DNA of 64,000 nucleotides from Glossina fuscipes (lineage: Eukaryota > Arthropoda > Insecta > Diptera > Glossinidae): the NCBI RefSeq assembly GCF_014805625.2, contig NW_023998414.1, positions 30,480,778 through 30,544,777 on the forward strand. Direction: 5' to 3'. The translations under genes were made by a program, and so were the position numbers. Below, in pieces: positions 40,301-52,000 of this stretch. Under the pieces are notes generated by a model that saw nothing but the letters and a program-made list of their open reading frames with translations, did no database searches and had not been told where the DNA came from. Each line of letters opens with the position of its first letter. Position 1 is the stretch's first letter.

Positions 40301-41520
40301 CTTCGATTAACTCGATGTAGTCGCACTATGATTTTCTTCGTCCGCGACCAAATTATTAACAAGAAGAAGAAGAATTGGTAGAGCGTTGCGCGTTATTATC
40401 CGCAAACAATTCTTTATTTTCGCATCACGATAATGAACTCTGCCACACTGTATTGCTTTTACAACCAAAAGTTAATCAATGCGAAAAGGCCAATGCCATG
40501 TTCGCCTGGTTAAGGTTCAAAAAAATGAAAAAAAAAAAAAAAAAACGTTAGCGAAAGACTCGCTTGAAGAAGTAAATCGGAATTACATGCAATTAAACTG
40601 GAGTGGATGAGTATCCATATTTTAATTGGGAAAATGTTGCTGCTTTCTGATCGCAAACTTACTATACTTTAATCTATGATACATAAATAAAGCCAGTTGA
40701 ACAGAATGACCTTCAATTTGTAAATAGTGTTAAATATGAGAAACCCATTCATTACAAAATTAAGTGAATCGTAAGTAAACATCGGACCACGTAATTTTGG
40801 TATTCATAATCGCATAGATTGGATTAGAAAGTTATTTAAATTAAACTCATATTTTTTGCTTATAAAAAAAAAATAAAAAAAATTTGTTTTTTTTTTTTTT
40901 TTTTTTTTTTTAATTTCGCTAACTTTATTGACCCAATTAGCCAATATAAATAAAGCGTTAATCAAAGTGACTTAAATAACATGAAAATCGAATGAAAGAA
41001 TAAAAGATTAACTGCTATGGCTTCAAGAACGCTATGTTACACAATATTAACAGTTTGCAAATTGAATTCGATTTGTAATACGTTCGCCTTAGGGTGAATA
41101 TAACCGCAATATGTCGTGGTAATAAATGAAAACGTCTCGAATCCGACCAAAATCCATTAAACTAGAAAATAAGTCGATTTTTCTGAACTGAAATTACTAT
41201 AAGAAAAACATTGAAAAAGCATTATACGCGTGGCGAGCATATATTAATTTTGTTATTTTTTTTTGTAACATTCAAAAGTAATCTCTCAAATTTATAAACT
41301 ATATACATATTGTTGATAAATTTCAATTCTAAGTCAAGCTATTCGGTGTTAGTTAAATGGTCTGTCCTTTCGTATAAAGATCTTGTCCTGAATTTAAGTA
41401 TCCAACGCACAAGCAAGCATTTCTTGCATTCTTGGCAACGCGCTTAGAGAGCTGCTTCTATTTTTTGACAATCAAAGTAATTTAGTTAATCAAATATTTC
41501 GCCATTAAAATAAATTTTAC
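34380..41520. other. Gene-free AT-rich region
   Basis: No defensible gene. Frames of note are 38460-38762 (+, 100 codons), 38971-39201 (+), 39228-39428 (+) and 39565-39840 (-, 91 codons). None shows a family motif or a connected exon. The segment 39560-40340 is less AT-rich than its flanks and may hold a decayed gene or transposon. There are TA-rich tracts near 37430-37660 and a poly-T tract at 40885-40911. Confidence 0.45.
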
Positions 41521-41528
41521 AGAGTTAT

Positions 41529-41655
41529 CCGCCTAAGTGGCCGAATAGACAGAGTCTCGACTAACAATTCAAATGGTCGTGGGCTCAAATCTCAAGTGCG
41601 ATGAAGCTTTCAATAAAGCGGATCTAGCACATCTAGTCTTAGATATGCTAAATGC
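41529..41655 (+). mobile_element. tRNA-derived SINE, copy 3
   Basis: Plus strand: CCGCCTAAGTGGCCGAATAG (A-box region), CTCGACTAACAATTCAAATG, GTCGTGGGCTCAAATCTCAA (B-box region), then AAGTGCGATG, a tail with CAATAAAGC, and TAGTCTTAGATATGC. It is colinear with the copies at 21231 and 46649 except for a short extra segment in the tail. Confidence 0.65.
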
Positions 41656-41659
41656 TTGC

Positions 41660-44600
41660 ATAGGCCTGGAATTTTAAGAAAGTCTTAGATTTTATTCTTT
41701 GGCCAGAGTTGATTATTAAAGTATGTTGTTCTTTCGTAAGTTTCTTTTTCCGACTTGCTTTCCAAGACCTTGCAAAAATGCCAAAATTTACCTTAAGAGA
41801 AGTGTTCTTAATTTGAGCATTTAACACAGAGCTATATGGGTCTGCGTTTTTCTCATGTCGTCTGTTCGCATCAACATTAAGTACATTTCTACCAATAGTT
41901 TGCACTAATTGAACGTTTTAAGAGAAATCATCAAATCATTTGTCGCATACATTACACTTCATAATCCGTACATGATGATCTAGCTGCACAAATGAAGAGA
42001 GTAAAGAGAACGCTCCAAGAGTGTTGTGTGCCGATGACATGAATTTGTCGATTCTATGCTGTGGTTAGGAATTGAAAAATCTTACGATTACGTTACGGTT
42101 TAACTTGTCGCTGAAAATTAAAGTTGCGTGTCGCAAATTTATGGGCTGGAGAAAGAGAAGTAATGAGCAAATAATCTCAAAGCAAAACTGTTCCCATCGA
42201 TAAAGTTACTTTTTGGGTGACTTCTTTATTACGCCCGCCCCCACCCCCAGTTCAATAATTTTCATTGAAAGTTTCATTGCCCTTGCATCAAGTGAACTAT
42301 TTCGAGCGCAATCGGTGTCCATGGCATCAGTAAATGTTTTTTTTCTTTTTTTTTTCTGATGAAAACAAAATGTTCATGTTTGCTGATCAACGGATTTTTG
42401 GAGCACATTTAAAAAAGTGAAAGTTATCGTCATGTGATCTCAATGAAAGACTGAGACGTGCCACGCACTCGACGTGGGAAAGCTTCAATGAGGCGTGCCC
42501 GCCCTACGTAGATTATCAAAACGAAACAACCTTCTCGATGTCCAAATTTAATCGCAAAACGAACATAGTTTTCTTATTCCTTTTTTTTTTTTTTCTTTCT
42601 GCTTGCAGATTGACAGCATTGCGAAAAGACAGCGAGACAAACGGAGAAGTTTCGCAATAGTGGTAGTAGCGCAATAGAAGAGTGCGCTTTGAAAATAATT
42701 AACCTCAAATGAAGCATAAGTAATAATAATTTTGCAAATTGTAGAACGGAAAATAAAGTTGAAAAAAAAAAAAAAAACTCTAGCAACAATTGCGAAAAGG
42801 AACAAATTGAGACATTCTTTACGTTTCCCTTTTCCCCAATTTCTCAAACTCAGAGCAATAGAAATATAACGAAAAAAAAACAAAAAAAAAAAACCAGTTC
42901 AATGCATCATCATTCGCATCATAAAAGATTAAAATGCCTTTACACTACCACGGCAACCGCAAATAGTTCAACAACAACAACAACAACAACAGCAACAGCA
43001 ACAATGACAACCACAACCGCAACATCAACGACCACCGAACGTAACGGTAATAGCCTAAAGTACCATCTAATGACAATTCTCTACTGTCTCGCAATTGAAG
43101 TTTTTACCTGTTGTTTGTTGTTCTTTCAACACATCAAAAAATTGCGAACCGAATTGTAGAGACGGTTTAGTTTTTTTTTTTTTTTTTTTTTTTGCTGTTT
43201 TACTGAAAATGAATAAATAAATCAAACACAAATGAACTCGAATAGACGGCAATGGCAACGTACCAACCAACCAACTAACTAACCAACAAATTGTACGTAA
43301 AATGAAAAGCAAAAAAAAAAAAAAAAAAAAACAAAAAACAAAAAAAGTGCAAAGAATCTCAATGTAAATCTTTCATTCAAATCCGCTTAACTGCATTGAC
43401 CTCTACGCCGTGGATGGCATACTATGTCTTCTATGGCGGTCTATACATATGAGGCTTCTTCTGCAACATAGTTGAATGCATTCTTTCCTTTCCCCCATCT
43501 CTCTCTTTCGCTCTTCATATTTCTCTCGTCGACATACGATGGCTGACATGTAGTGTAGCGAATGAAAATAAAAGCAATTTTCCAACTTATCTGACGTTGT
43601 TCGACTTCCTTTTATTCGACGCTATATTGCTGGGGAGACGTGCGTTACTATTTCATAATCGATTTATTTCTTCTTAAAATACGATACGTCACATCAAAGA
43701 CATGTCCCGCGATTCTTCTTCTAATGCATTACGTATCAATCGGTCTACTTTCAAGTCTCTTCTATACGCTATCTAAGGTGGGTTTTATTGTTCTTTGCTA
43801 TCCATTGTGCAAAGCTAACAGTTTTAAATAAATTTTACAATATTTTTTTTTCTAATTATTTATTTGCAATTGCATGTCTTATAATAATATGTTGTTGGCT
43901 CGTTTCGTTTCTTTCATTTGTTCGCTTGTTGTTCTTGTTGTTGTTGTTGTTCTTGTTGCTGTTACTGTTGCTGTCGTTTGAAAATCTCATTTTGCGTACA
44001 CATTCTCATATTCGTTTTTTTTTTTTTTTTTTTTTTAATATTTCATTCGTATATTATTCGCATTAGAAAAAGACCTCATTAGCACTTTTTCTATTACTTA
44101 GATCTTGCTCTGGTTTCAAAGAAAACTTAAGTCACCTATTGCGGTCAACAGCAGTTTATGTGTTAATGTCGCAGTTTCAATTAAATGAATAGAGAGCGAA
44201 TAGGTTGCGCTTTCTACGTTTGTTTTTGTCAAAAAAAAAAAAAACTTCCACATGGCATAAGTAGTTAGCAATAAATTCTTTAACTTAAGTGAAAAGCAAG
44301 GCGTTTTTATTATATTGAATCTCCTACACAGTAAAACCTTTAATAAAGAGATCATTATCGAGGCTATTAACAAGAACGAATATATTCCCAATGATTAATT
44401 AAGAACGGCATCGATGAGTCTCTATGTTTTGCTCTCATTATATGTTATAGGAAATGTTTGTCAAATATGTTATTAACAAATAAATAAATAAACAATAACT
44501 CATTCAGCTATCATATCATGTCGATATAGAGTTTAAAAGGTATATGCGTGTGTGTGTGTGTGTGTAGGATTAAAAGATTTTTATTTATTACAATGCAGTC

Positions 44601-44860
44601 TTGTTGATGCGAACCATGATAACAGTTTTCTTTGATATATCAAAGTTACCATAAAACTAAACTGTCTTTCTTAGGCCAAATCCGTACTAGTTTGTAACTT
44701 AACATGGCCCGCGTTTACAGGCTAATTTCTCAACATTTCATTCTACAAATGCCGAGAAAACTAAGCCATGTGATGCTAAGCGGTACCAATATGACAGTTG
44801 CCTAAGCAATTTCTGATCCATTCGAGTTATTTTTTCCCCGTGAAACATTTGCTTTAAAAA
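41660..44860. other. No gene recognised; CAA-rich segment
   Basis: There are several poly-A and poly-T tracts. At 42970-43040 there is a run of CAA, CAG, ACA and ACC triplets that produces a Thr-rich 85-codon plus-strand frame (42902-43159). Such runs are common in insect 5' UTRs and in Gln/Thr-rich coding sequence, but no splice-connected exon was found. A TG run lies at 44549-44565. Confidence 0.4.
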
Positions 44861-44869
44861 TTGAACAAT

Positions 44870-45625
44870 CGTCGGATCGAAATTTCACCGGAATTTTTAT
44901 GACACTCGGTCCCCTATTGAAAATGATTCGAATCAGACCACACTTATTGATCACTCTCCATCACTCGCCTTATTTTAATAAGTCGTTATAAAAAAAAATA
45001 TATACAATTTTTCGAATTTCTTGACAAAAATCGTTGAGCAATAGTATCTCAGCGTTTTATATTGGTGTGAAAACTTTGAATCGGATAGGGTTTTTTCAAT
45101 CTTTTCTACGCAAACTGAATCTTTTTGTATGTTAAAAAAACATGATTTTCAATACATCTTGATGGAAATTCGATCGTATTCGGTCAATTTGACATAAAAA
45201 CTAACTTTACCGACTTCGAATCACGTAGGACTATATTTTGGATATTAGGATTTTAATGAAAAATATGACTTTATATGCTAAAAATGTTTAATTTTTATTA
45301 TTATATAATGAAAACTCGTCTTTAATTAATTAACTATAGGAGATTTGGGAGGCGTAGGTCTATTTTTTTATATTTCTCGTGAAAGCAAACCTTTTTGGAC
45401 GGAACCAACTGAAAAATAATAAAATCTTTGATAAGGAAATTAAGTTTGGTACTTCTAGACCACGTCGACATTTGAGTATCCTACAATATGAGGGCTGCCA
45501 CGAATATTATGCATTTACATAAAAATAATGTATAATTTTTAATCGATTATTAATTAAGCGAAGTAAATGGTTTCGCGCATCTAATGGTCGGCCTTGCCCG
45601 ACTATAGCATTTTTGTTTGTTTTGA
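44870..45625 (+). repeat. DINE-like family B repeat with 3' hairpin
   Basis: Core TTGAAAATGATTCG at 44919, then TTCTTGACAAAAATCG (45018), AATAGTATCTCAGCG (45040), ATTGGTGTGAAAAC (45061) and ACATGATTTTCAATA (45140). The 3' end is GGTCGGCCTTGCCCGACTAT (45586-45605): a short stem (GTCGG/CCGAC) followed by AGCATTTTTGTTTGTTTT. This is the same end structure as at 56743 and 62653. The 5' end is decayed. Confidence 0.6.
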
Positions 45626-45729
45626 ATGTTAGTTTGATTTGTCCGACTTCCCACGACAATTCACTAGGGAGCTTTATCTTTCAAGAGCTGAATTTCAGGT
45701 CTGTGATGGTTCTTGGTAGACCTAAGACC

Positions 45730-46350
45730 AACACTGAAGGATAGTGAAGAGGCGATTATACTCATTTTGTTTTTTCTCATAACGTATGTAAAATCCAAAC
45801 GTATGCATATTCTTGATCAGCGTGAAATTTTCAATTGATTAAGTCATGTCTGTCCGTCTGTGCATCTGTATTTCTTTGTGTCTTGGCACTCTCCTGGTCG
45901 CAAAAATTAATATATCAAGTATATTTAATTATAAATAATTATATTTTATTTTTTTCACTTTTTTAAGGTTTTCTGTTAAATTACTTACAAGGCAAACAAG
46001 ACAAGATGTTTAAAAGTATTTTGTACATTCCTCAAATGAACATATATTATCTGCCTGAAAATGGGTTAATACTTGCGAGATGGTTGTCAAAGAAAAAAAC
46101 CTTGGAAATTAGAATAAATTAAAAGTTAAGTGTGTTAGTTCGAAATCGTCTATTTGCATTTGTACATAACCTACAAACTATTGCTTTCATTGCAACTTAT
46201 GGATAGTAAGTAAAATAAATTATGAAAAATATTTTACTATATAGAAAATGTTGTTGTATTGGGCGATACAGATTGTAATAGGGGTGGGTATGTGAGATTC
46301 GACCCCCGCTGAGCGTAACTTTCTGAATTGTTTATGTTCGCCACTAACTG
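45730..46350 (+). repeat. DINE-like family A repeat
   Basis: Blocks in order: GCATATTCTTGATCAGCGTG (45804), GTCATGTCTGTCCGTCTGTG (45844), a TTTCACTTTTTTAAGGTTTT block (45954), TATTATCTGCCTGAAAATGG (46046) and the 3' end GTGAGATTCGACCCCCGCTG (46292), then AGCGTAACTTTCTGAATTG. All five blocks recur in the same order in the copy at 62735-63390. Confidence 0.65.
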
Positions 46351-46648
46351 TGCCCACTTTTCACTTTGATGAAAATGATGCAAGTTTTTTTTAGTCCAAA
46401 TTGTTACTGCATAAATAAAGTGTTGCACGATAGTGAAAGCTTAGTCGTGGTAGCTGAATCTTTACATTCACAGGAAAAAGTTGATCATATGGAAATCATT
46501 TCTGCAGGAAAATTTTTTTTATTTTTTTTAACTTAATAAATAATTCCAAAAATAAAATTCTATACTGTTGTAAGCAATGTTCACACAACCCAAAGACAAA
46601 AAAAAAACATATTATTATTATTAATAATTTCGCCAGAAAAATAAATAA

Positions 46649-46762
46649 AGCACTAGCATCCAAGACTATCGGCTTTTATTAAAAACTCTACCGCACTTGA
46701 GATTCGAACCCACGACCATTGAGTTGCTAGTCGAGATTCATCGCCTTCGGCTATTCAGGCGA
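46649..46762 (-). mobile_element. tRNA-derived SINE, copy 4
   Basis: On the minus strand this is the best-preserved copy: TCGCCTGAATAGCCGAAGGC, CTCGACTAGCAACTCAATGG, TCGTGGGTTCGAATCTCAAG, then TGCGGTAGAG, TTTTTAATAAAAGCCGATAG and TCTTGGATGCTAGTGC. GGTTCGAATC is a good Pol III B box. A poly-A run adjoins its 5' side on the plus strand (46763 onward). Confidence 0.7.
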
Positions 46763-46964
46763 AAAAAAAAAAAACATAATAAGGGAGCATTGCATATAAA
46801 TACTTGGAGACATCAAATAATCCGTCGGGGTACATAAGACCGAGTTGAGTAAATTTATCGTTAAGGAATAAACAAAAGTGACGTAAACACTAAGTCTAAA
46901 TGACGATACCGTAGCGTATTGTCGTAATAGACTTTATAGAGAATTAAAAATGTTTTTATATTTT

Positions 46965-47560
46965 AAACCACTTATGCCGGACACGTATTAATACATGTTG
47001 GGGCACAATATCAAGTACCTTTAAGCGTGTCTGTCGCCTGTCGATCCGTCTGTCTGTCTAATACATGTGTCCATGAATTCTCTTCTTCGACGTATAGAGA
47101 TATTTCCACGAAATTTGGTACATTGACGTGTTTTCGCCCAATGATAATAGTTATTGAAAATAGATTAGATCGGGTCATTTCAACGACCGCCTACCTTTTA
47201 AAGCCCTATTTTGCAAAAGACTTTATTATACACAAAAAGTGTTTTCTTCCATTTTCACTATTTTTCGATAGAAAGCCGCGAAAAGTAATATATTTGCGTA
47301 CTAAATGAGTACAAAAAATTTCGGATAGCATAGGACCATTTTTGGAACACGTTGACATCCAAAAACGTTGCTGCAACGATGATTAGTTGCTAATACTATG
47401 TGATGAAAATTAATACAAAATAGTAGTTTAACATGTAAACGTACCGTGCCAAATTTGGACAACGTCGTCCTACTGATCCGGCCATTGCCCGCATAAGGGA
47501 TTTTATGTAAGTTAAGTTTTTGTATGACAAGAAAATGTAGGAAAATGAAAATACCAATGT
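46965..47560 (+). repeat. DINE-like family B repeat
   Basis: TCGATCCGTCTGTCTGTCT (47040), GAGATATTTCCACGAAATTT then GGTACATTGACGTGTTTTCG (47097-47136), TTGAAAATAGATTAGATCGG (47153) and a distal GTGCCAAATTTGGACAACGT (47446). The order is the same as at 56210-56610. The 3' hairpin end is not preserved. Confidence 0.6.
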
Positions 47561-47929
47561 ACAGGTCAGGTCGACTTTAATATCGGCTGTAAGAGTTTAC
47601 TTTATTTTCATTTGCTTTTCCGGAAGCACCGATAGGTAATAATTTTTCGGTTGCACATAGATGGTCGCGGGCTTGTTTAGTATGCCTTCTAAGAGAAGTT
47701 TCGTAAACGATTGATTTCACATGGATTAGTTTTTGAACTTTTGTAACTCGTTTTTGTTGTTATTACTGTTGTCGTTGTTGTTGGCGCTGTAAATAAAGCA
47801 ATCAGTTATTAATATTATGATTACAATTTATTTGGAGCAAAGATAGAAATTTTGAGACAAAAAGTAGAATAAGCACTACAAAGGAACACTATCACCTCTT
47901 GTTTTTTGTTTTAAAGATAGTCTAGATGG

Positions 47930-48919
47930 TTAGTCTAGTCGCTCTAATAAAGCGAAAAATAATCTTATTGATATTAAGTTATCCAGACAAGTAGGGATAG
48001 ACGCCTCTAACATGAATCTTTGAATAGTGGAAAGGTTTTCGCATTTACAAAGTAATATCTTCAATCCGAAGTTTTTGTCACCAAGTTGAATCAGAAGATG
48101 TCTTAAGAGTTCATCGCTGTGTTGCAATAGTGCAAGTACCGTGCCTGACGAATTCTTGCAAATGTTTTCATCTTGATTTTGTCGACATTGATTGAAACGA
48201 AATTGGGAATAACATGCGAGCGGTGTGGACTGTCGACCGGCCTCTGCAATGACATTATTGACGACTGCCATTTGAAAATCATACGTGCTGATCGCCTGGT
48301 GATGAACCGGTTCCAGACTATTTACATATCAATTGCCGTTGTTGCCATACATTGTCAATTCATAGTCGATTTTATTGAAAACAAGCATTGGGTTACAGTA
48401 AGCAACGGTGTTTACACGAATGTAACTTTTTCGAGCAATGTAACGTTCGAAGAGTTCACTCTAGTTTGACTGGAAAAGATGAGTCCCGGAATGTTGAATA
48501 GTCGCACATATTTACCAAGTGAATTATATGTGTGTCCAGTCTCTGCATCGCATAGGCGTTTTCTACAAATCTACGACTCTTCGATTTTTGTACTGATATT
48601 TTTGCACCCGTGGACTTTGCCGAATGTGAAATATTGTTGCCATTTGCATAGATGGATAAAATTGGTTGTTCGAATACGGAATGAAGCATGCTTCATTGAA
48701 AGCAATTTGAAAAGTGTGACAGGCAGAGGATATGGTAGGGTGAAGGTGATTATTAATTCTAAGTCTATTTTTGAAAAAAGTTGATCCAATACTCCATAAT
48801 ATCGAAAGCCTTAAGATAATGTTTAAACCTATTTCGTTAAAGGCTTTTACGATACCTGTTGAAAGAATTGTCACAGAATTGTTTTCACAAATTGCTTTCA
48901 TTATGAGATAATCATGCAT
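47930..48919 (-). pseudogene. Intronless gene remnant, unidentified
   Basis: On the minus strand, protein-like sequence runs for almost 1 kb in successive frames: 48919-48563 (starting MHDYLIMKAICENN), a second frame over 48789-48571 (with TLPYPLPVTLFKLL), a third over 48689-48456, then a long stretch from about 48464 to 47930. The last stretch has one in-frame stop (after YGNNGN, about 48330) and a 113-residue tail containing LLRHLLIQLGDKNFG and ending LFFALLERLD. No splice sites are needed to join them, only frameshifts, which suggests a decayed retrocopy or a decayed single-exon gene. I do not recognise the family. It lies just upstream of the Nostrin gene on the opposite strand. Confidence 0.35.
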
Positions 48920-49040
48920 TTATTTAGCTTAAATCCTCCTTAACCCTGTTACTTTGTAATTAGATTTTTAGCTTCAAGAAACCAAGATAATCTAGAAGCC
49001 ATAGTTTTTTTTCTAATATTTTAAATTAATATGAATTGAA

Positions 49041-49046
49041 ATTGTA
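49041..49046 (+). promoter_or_regulatory. Candidate 3' splice site before the Nost start codon
   Basis: ATTGTAG followed by CTGCCG fits a splice acceptor, although the preceding tract is only moderately T-rich. An in-frame TAA at 49055 lies between it and the ATG at 49079. This suggests that the ATG is the true start and that at least one 5' UTR exon lies further upstream. Confidence 0.4.
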
Positions 49047-49078
49047 GCTGCCGTTAACGTCAAGAAATAGACAACATT

Positions 49079-52000
49079 ATGAATCGTTTACGTTCGCAAA
49101 AATTCAAATTGAGCAGCAGTTTCAGCACAGACTGCAATATCGGAAACAATAACAATAATAATAATAATAATAATAATAATCCAACTAATGGTAACAACAG
49201 TCTTTTAAATAAGCTGAGTAAACGTTATTCGACACTTAGCAATAAAATACGCAGACGTTCACCGAAAGGACGCACCTCGAAATCGCCGCCAAGACCTTTA
49301 TCGGGCAGTTACGATATGAACGGCGCTAATTCCGAAGATCACCGCTTGGAAATCGGTGCACCAATTCTAATATCTTCGACTACTTTAGATACGGATCGTT
49401 TTGACGTTAGCGAGGAACGTCTAAAAATGATTGGTGGTGGCGTAGCCGATACCAGTACATTGATGAAATTGAAACCGTTGATTGATTCTGAAAAATTGCC
49501 CTCATCATCGGGTAGCGAAAATGAGGTGTATGTTGACGCTCTTAGCAGCACTCCCTTAACTGAAGAATTAGAAAATGGGACCGATCAAACAGAAAATGAA
49601 AACAGCGAACAAACCTACGTAACACCGAAAAAAATCGAGAGCAATTACGAAGGGCAATCGCCTGAATCGCATTGTTCTCAAAATAGCCTTCTACCGCAGG
49701 AAAACAGTAGCGTCCTGATGCTTGGCAATCGCAATCATTCTCTGCCTGAATTGAAGCAAGAAAATGTCTTAGGATCAGTGCAGAACATACATCGTTCAGA
49801 ACTTAAAGTTTTTCTCAAGAAAGCCAACTCAATGAATCTGAAGGAAGTTAAAGAAATCAGCGACGAAGCATTTAATGATTTTGATGAGAATTTGCCCAAA
49901 CTTCCTGAGTTGTATGGTATTGGTAATATGATCACCGATAACGATGATCACGATGCGGATAAAGAAAATTCTTCGCCTTCAATGGTTGCGTCCGCAAAAA
50001 GTAAAAGTGAACCTAATACGCCAATGTATCCCCAACAGAAAAGGAGCGGTTTTTTAAATCAACAAACAAAATATCAAAGCGCCGATAATTTAAATCAGCG
50101 CAGAAATAAACGGCGCAGTGTTATGTTCAGTAGCAGTACATCGGTTAATCAGTCCCGCAACATTATGAATGGCTCTAAAAATAGTGTATTGTCACAAATT
50201 AGTAATTTTGACGACTACGACTTGAAATCGGTTAGTTGTCACAGTCTTAACGCCCAGTCTCTGTTTGTGTCTATAGATGAGCTCAATGAGATAACGCGAC
50301 AAATCAATGAAACTGAGGACTTTAATCAGGCCATTGACTTGGAATACTGCCTACATCGCGATCAACTAAAGCCGAACGAAAGACGTATAACGTTATTGAA
50401 GAACAAGAACTCGACGCTAGTTACTTTGAACCATAATAAAGAAAAATTAAAAAAGAGTTGGTCCGATGTCAAGCATTGGATTGGCGAAGAAGGTGCTAGA
50501 CTACGTGACGCAGTTCAAAGGCAACCCTTAGTGCAAAGAGTAGGATCCTCAAAATTAAATCTAACTCATCTGGAGACACGGAATTCACCTTCTTTTAATG
50601 GTAGCACGATTTTACGACTCCGTAATGCTTCTCAAGAAAGAGTATTAGAAAGCAGCGAACAACAAGCAATAGCGCAAACAAGTTTAAAATTAAGTAGCGG
50701 GGAAGTGAAGAGTAACAATCACAGTTGTGATAATATTGCCGATGAAAATAATGAATTGAACAATTCGCCGACAGGTGATCCAATATCACCCAATTTAAAA
50801 AAATTTAGACACGAGGTAAGCAGCCTAGAAGGGAAATAAGAAAACAATTATGCCACATAAAGTTAGATAAAGTTTTAAATGTGTCAAAGTTCTAATTAAC
50901 AGCGTGGTCTATACATATTTTATTGGTAACATTGAATAAATTACGATATAATTAGTTCGCTTTATTTCAACCTTTTTCTTATTATTATTCATTTTGTTGC
51001 TTTTGTTTTCAATTTTTAGGGGCAAAACGGCTTTGAAGAACTGCGCCGTTACATTAAACAAGGTGGAGATTTTGGTAAAGAGCTTGTCCTTATTCTGCAA
51101 GAAAGGTAAGTGCTTCGTTTTTTTGGAAACCTTACGATATACGAAAATTATGACCGACCTAACTCTCTACAACTACTTAACTCCCTAGAATCGATTCGGA
51201 GCTTTTGTATTCGAAATCACTTTCAAAAATGGCTAACAAATTGAATAAAGCCTGCCGTGAGCTGCCGGGCAGTGTCGCTGAAGCTTGGCGAGGTGTGGCT
51301 ACCGAAATGGAAAGTCGCAGCGACATTCACCGTCAATTGTCGGTTTCTTTAAATGACGAAATAGTTAAGCCTTTAAAAGCTATTGTTGAAAGTCATCACA
51401 AGTCACGCAAATCGGTAATAATATCTTTAATATTTTCTCAAATCGTTGTACATTCTCATTATCTTACTGCGATAGGTCGAAAGTACTGTAGACAAAGCTG
51501 CTCGCGTTTTAGCAGAATGGCGTGTTAGTGAAGCTAAAGCTAAAAAGGCATCCCATGCCGCGGCACGTGAAAATGAAAAACTCCAAGATGCCATGTTGGA
51601 TGTACGAATACAAAAGTCGCCATCGATAGCTCTATTGCATCAGGGTGCGAATAAAGCTGCTGCTGAGAAAGAAATTAAATCGGCTGAAAAGGATTGCGCC
51701 AAATTGGATCAGAAGCGGAAAAAAGCCGAAGAAGCCGTCAAGCGTGCCGATGTTGAATATTATACGATGTGCGTTAGAGCGGAACGTGCACGAGTCGATT
51801 GGGAAATGGCTGTATTGCGTGGCTCTACTCTTTTGCAGACTATCGAAAATCAGCGGCTTATAAATATGAAAAATTTTATATCGAATTATACACGCCTTAC
51901 TGCCAATATGAATCCAGTTCTCGACGGTCTACTGCAGAGACTTGAACCGCAGACGGAGTCATGCAATGTTATGAAAGATATGCAAATAATTAAGAATATA

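Noticed and set aside
42548..42883. 111-codon minus-strand frame
   Set aside because: Interrupted by poly-T translated as Phe and ending in poly-Lys; no family motif.
46649..46762. Possible functional tRNA gene (GGTTCGAATC B box)
   Set aside because: No acceptor-stem pairing or full cloverleaf was seen, and colinear copies occur elsewhere in the window; called a SINE instead.
48490..48919. Odorant-receptor pseudogene
   Set aside because: A TLPYPLP-like segment in a hydrophobic context suggested it, but the conserved C-terminal receptor motif is absent and the rest does not fit; left unidentified.
51645..51863. Second-frame ORF inside Nost exon 4
   Set aside because: Shadow of the Nost coding frame; so are the frames at 52544-52759 and 52820-53059.
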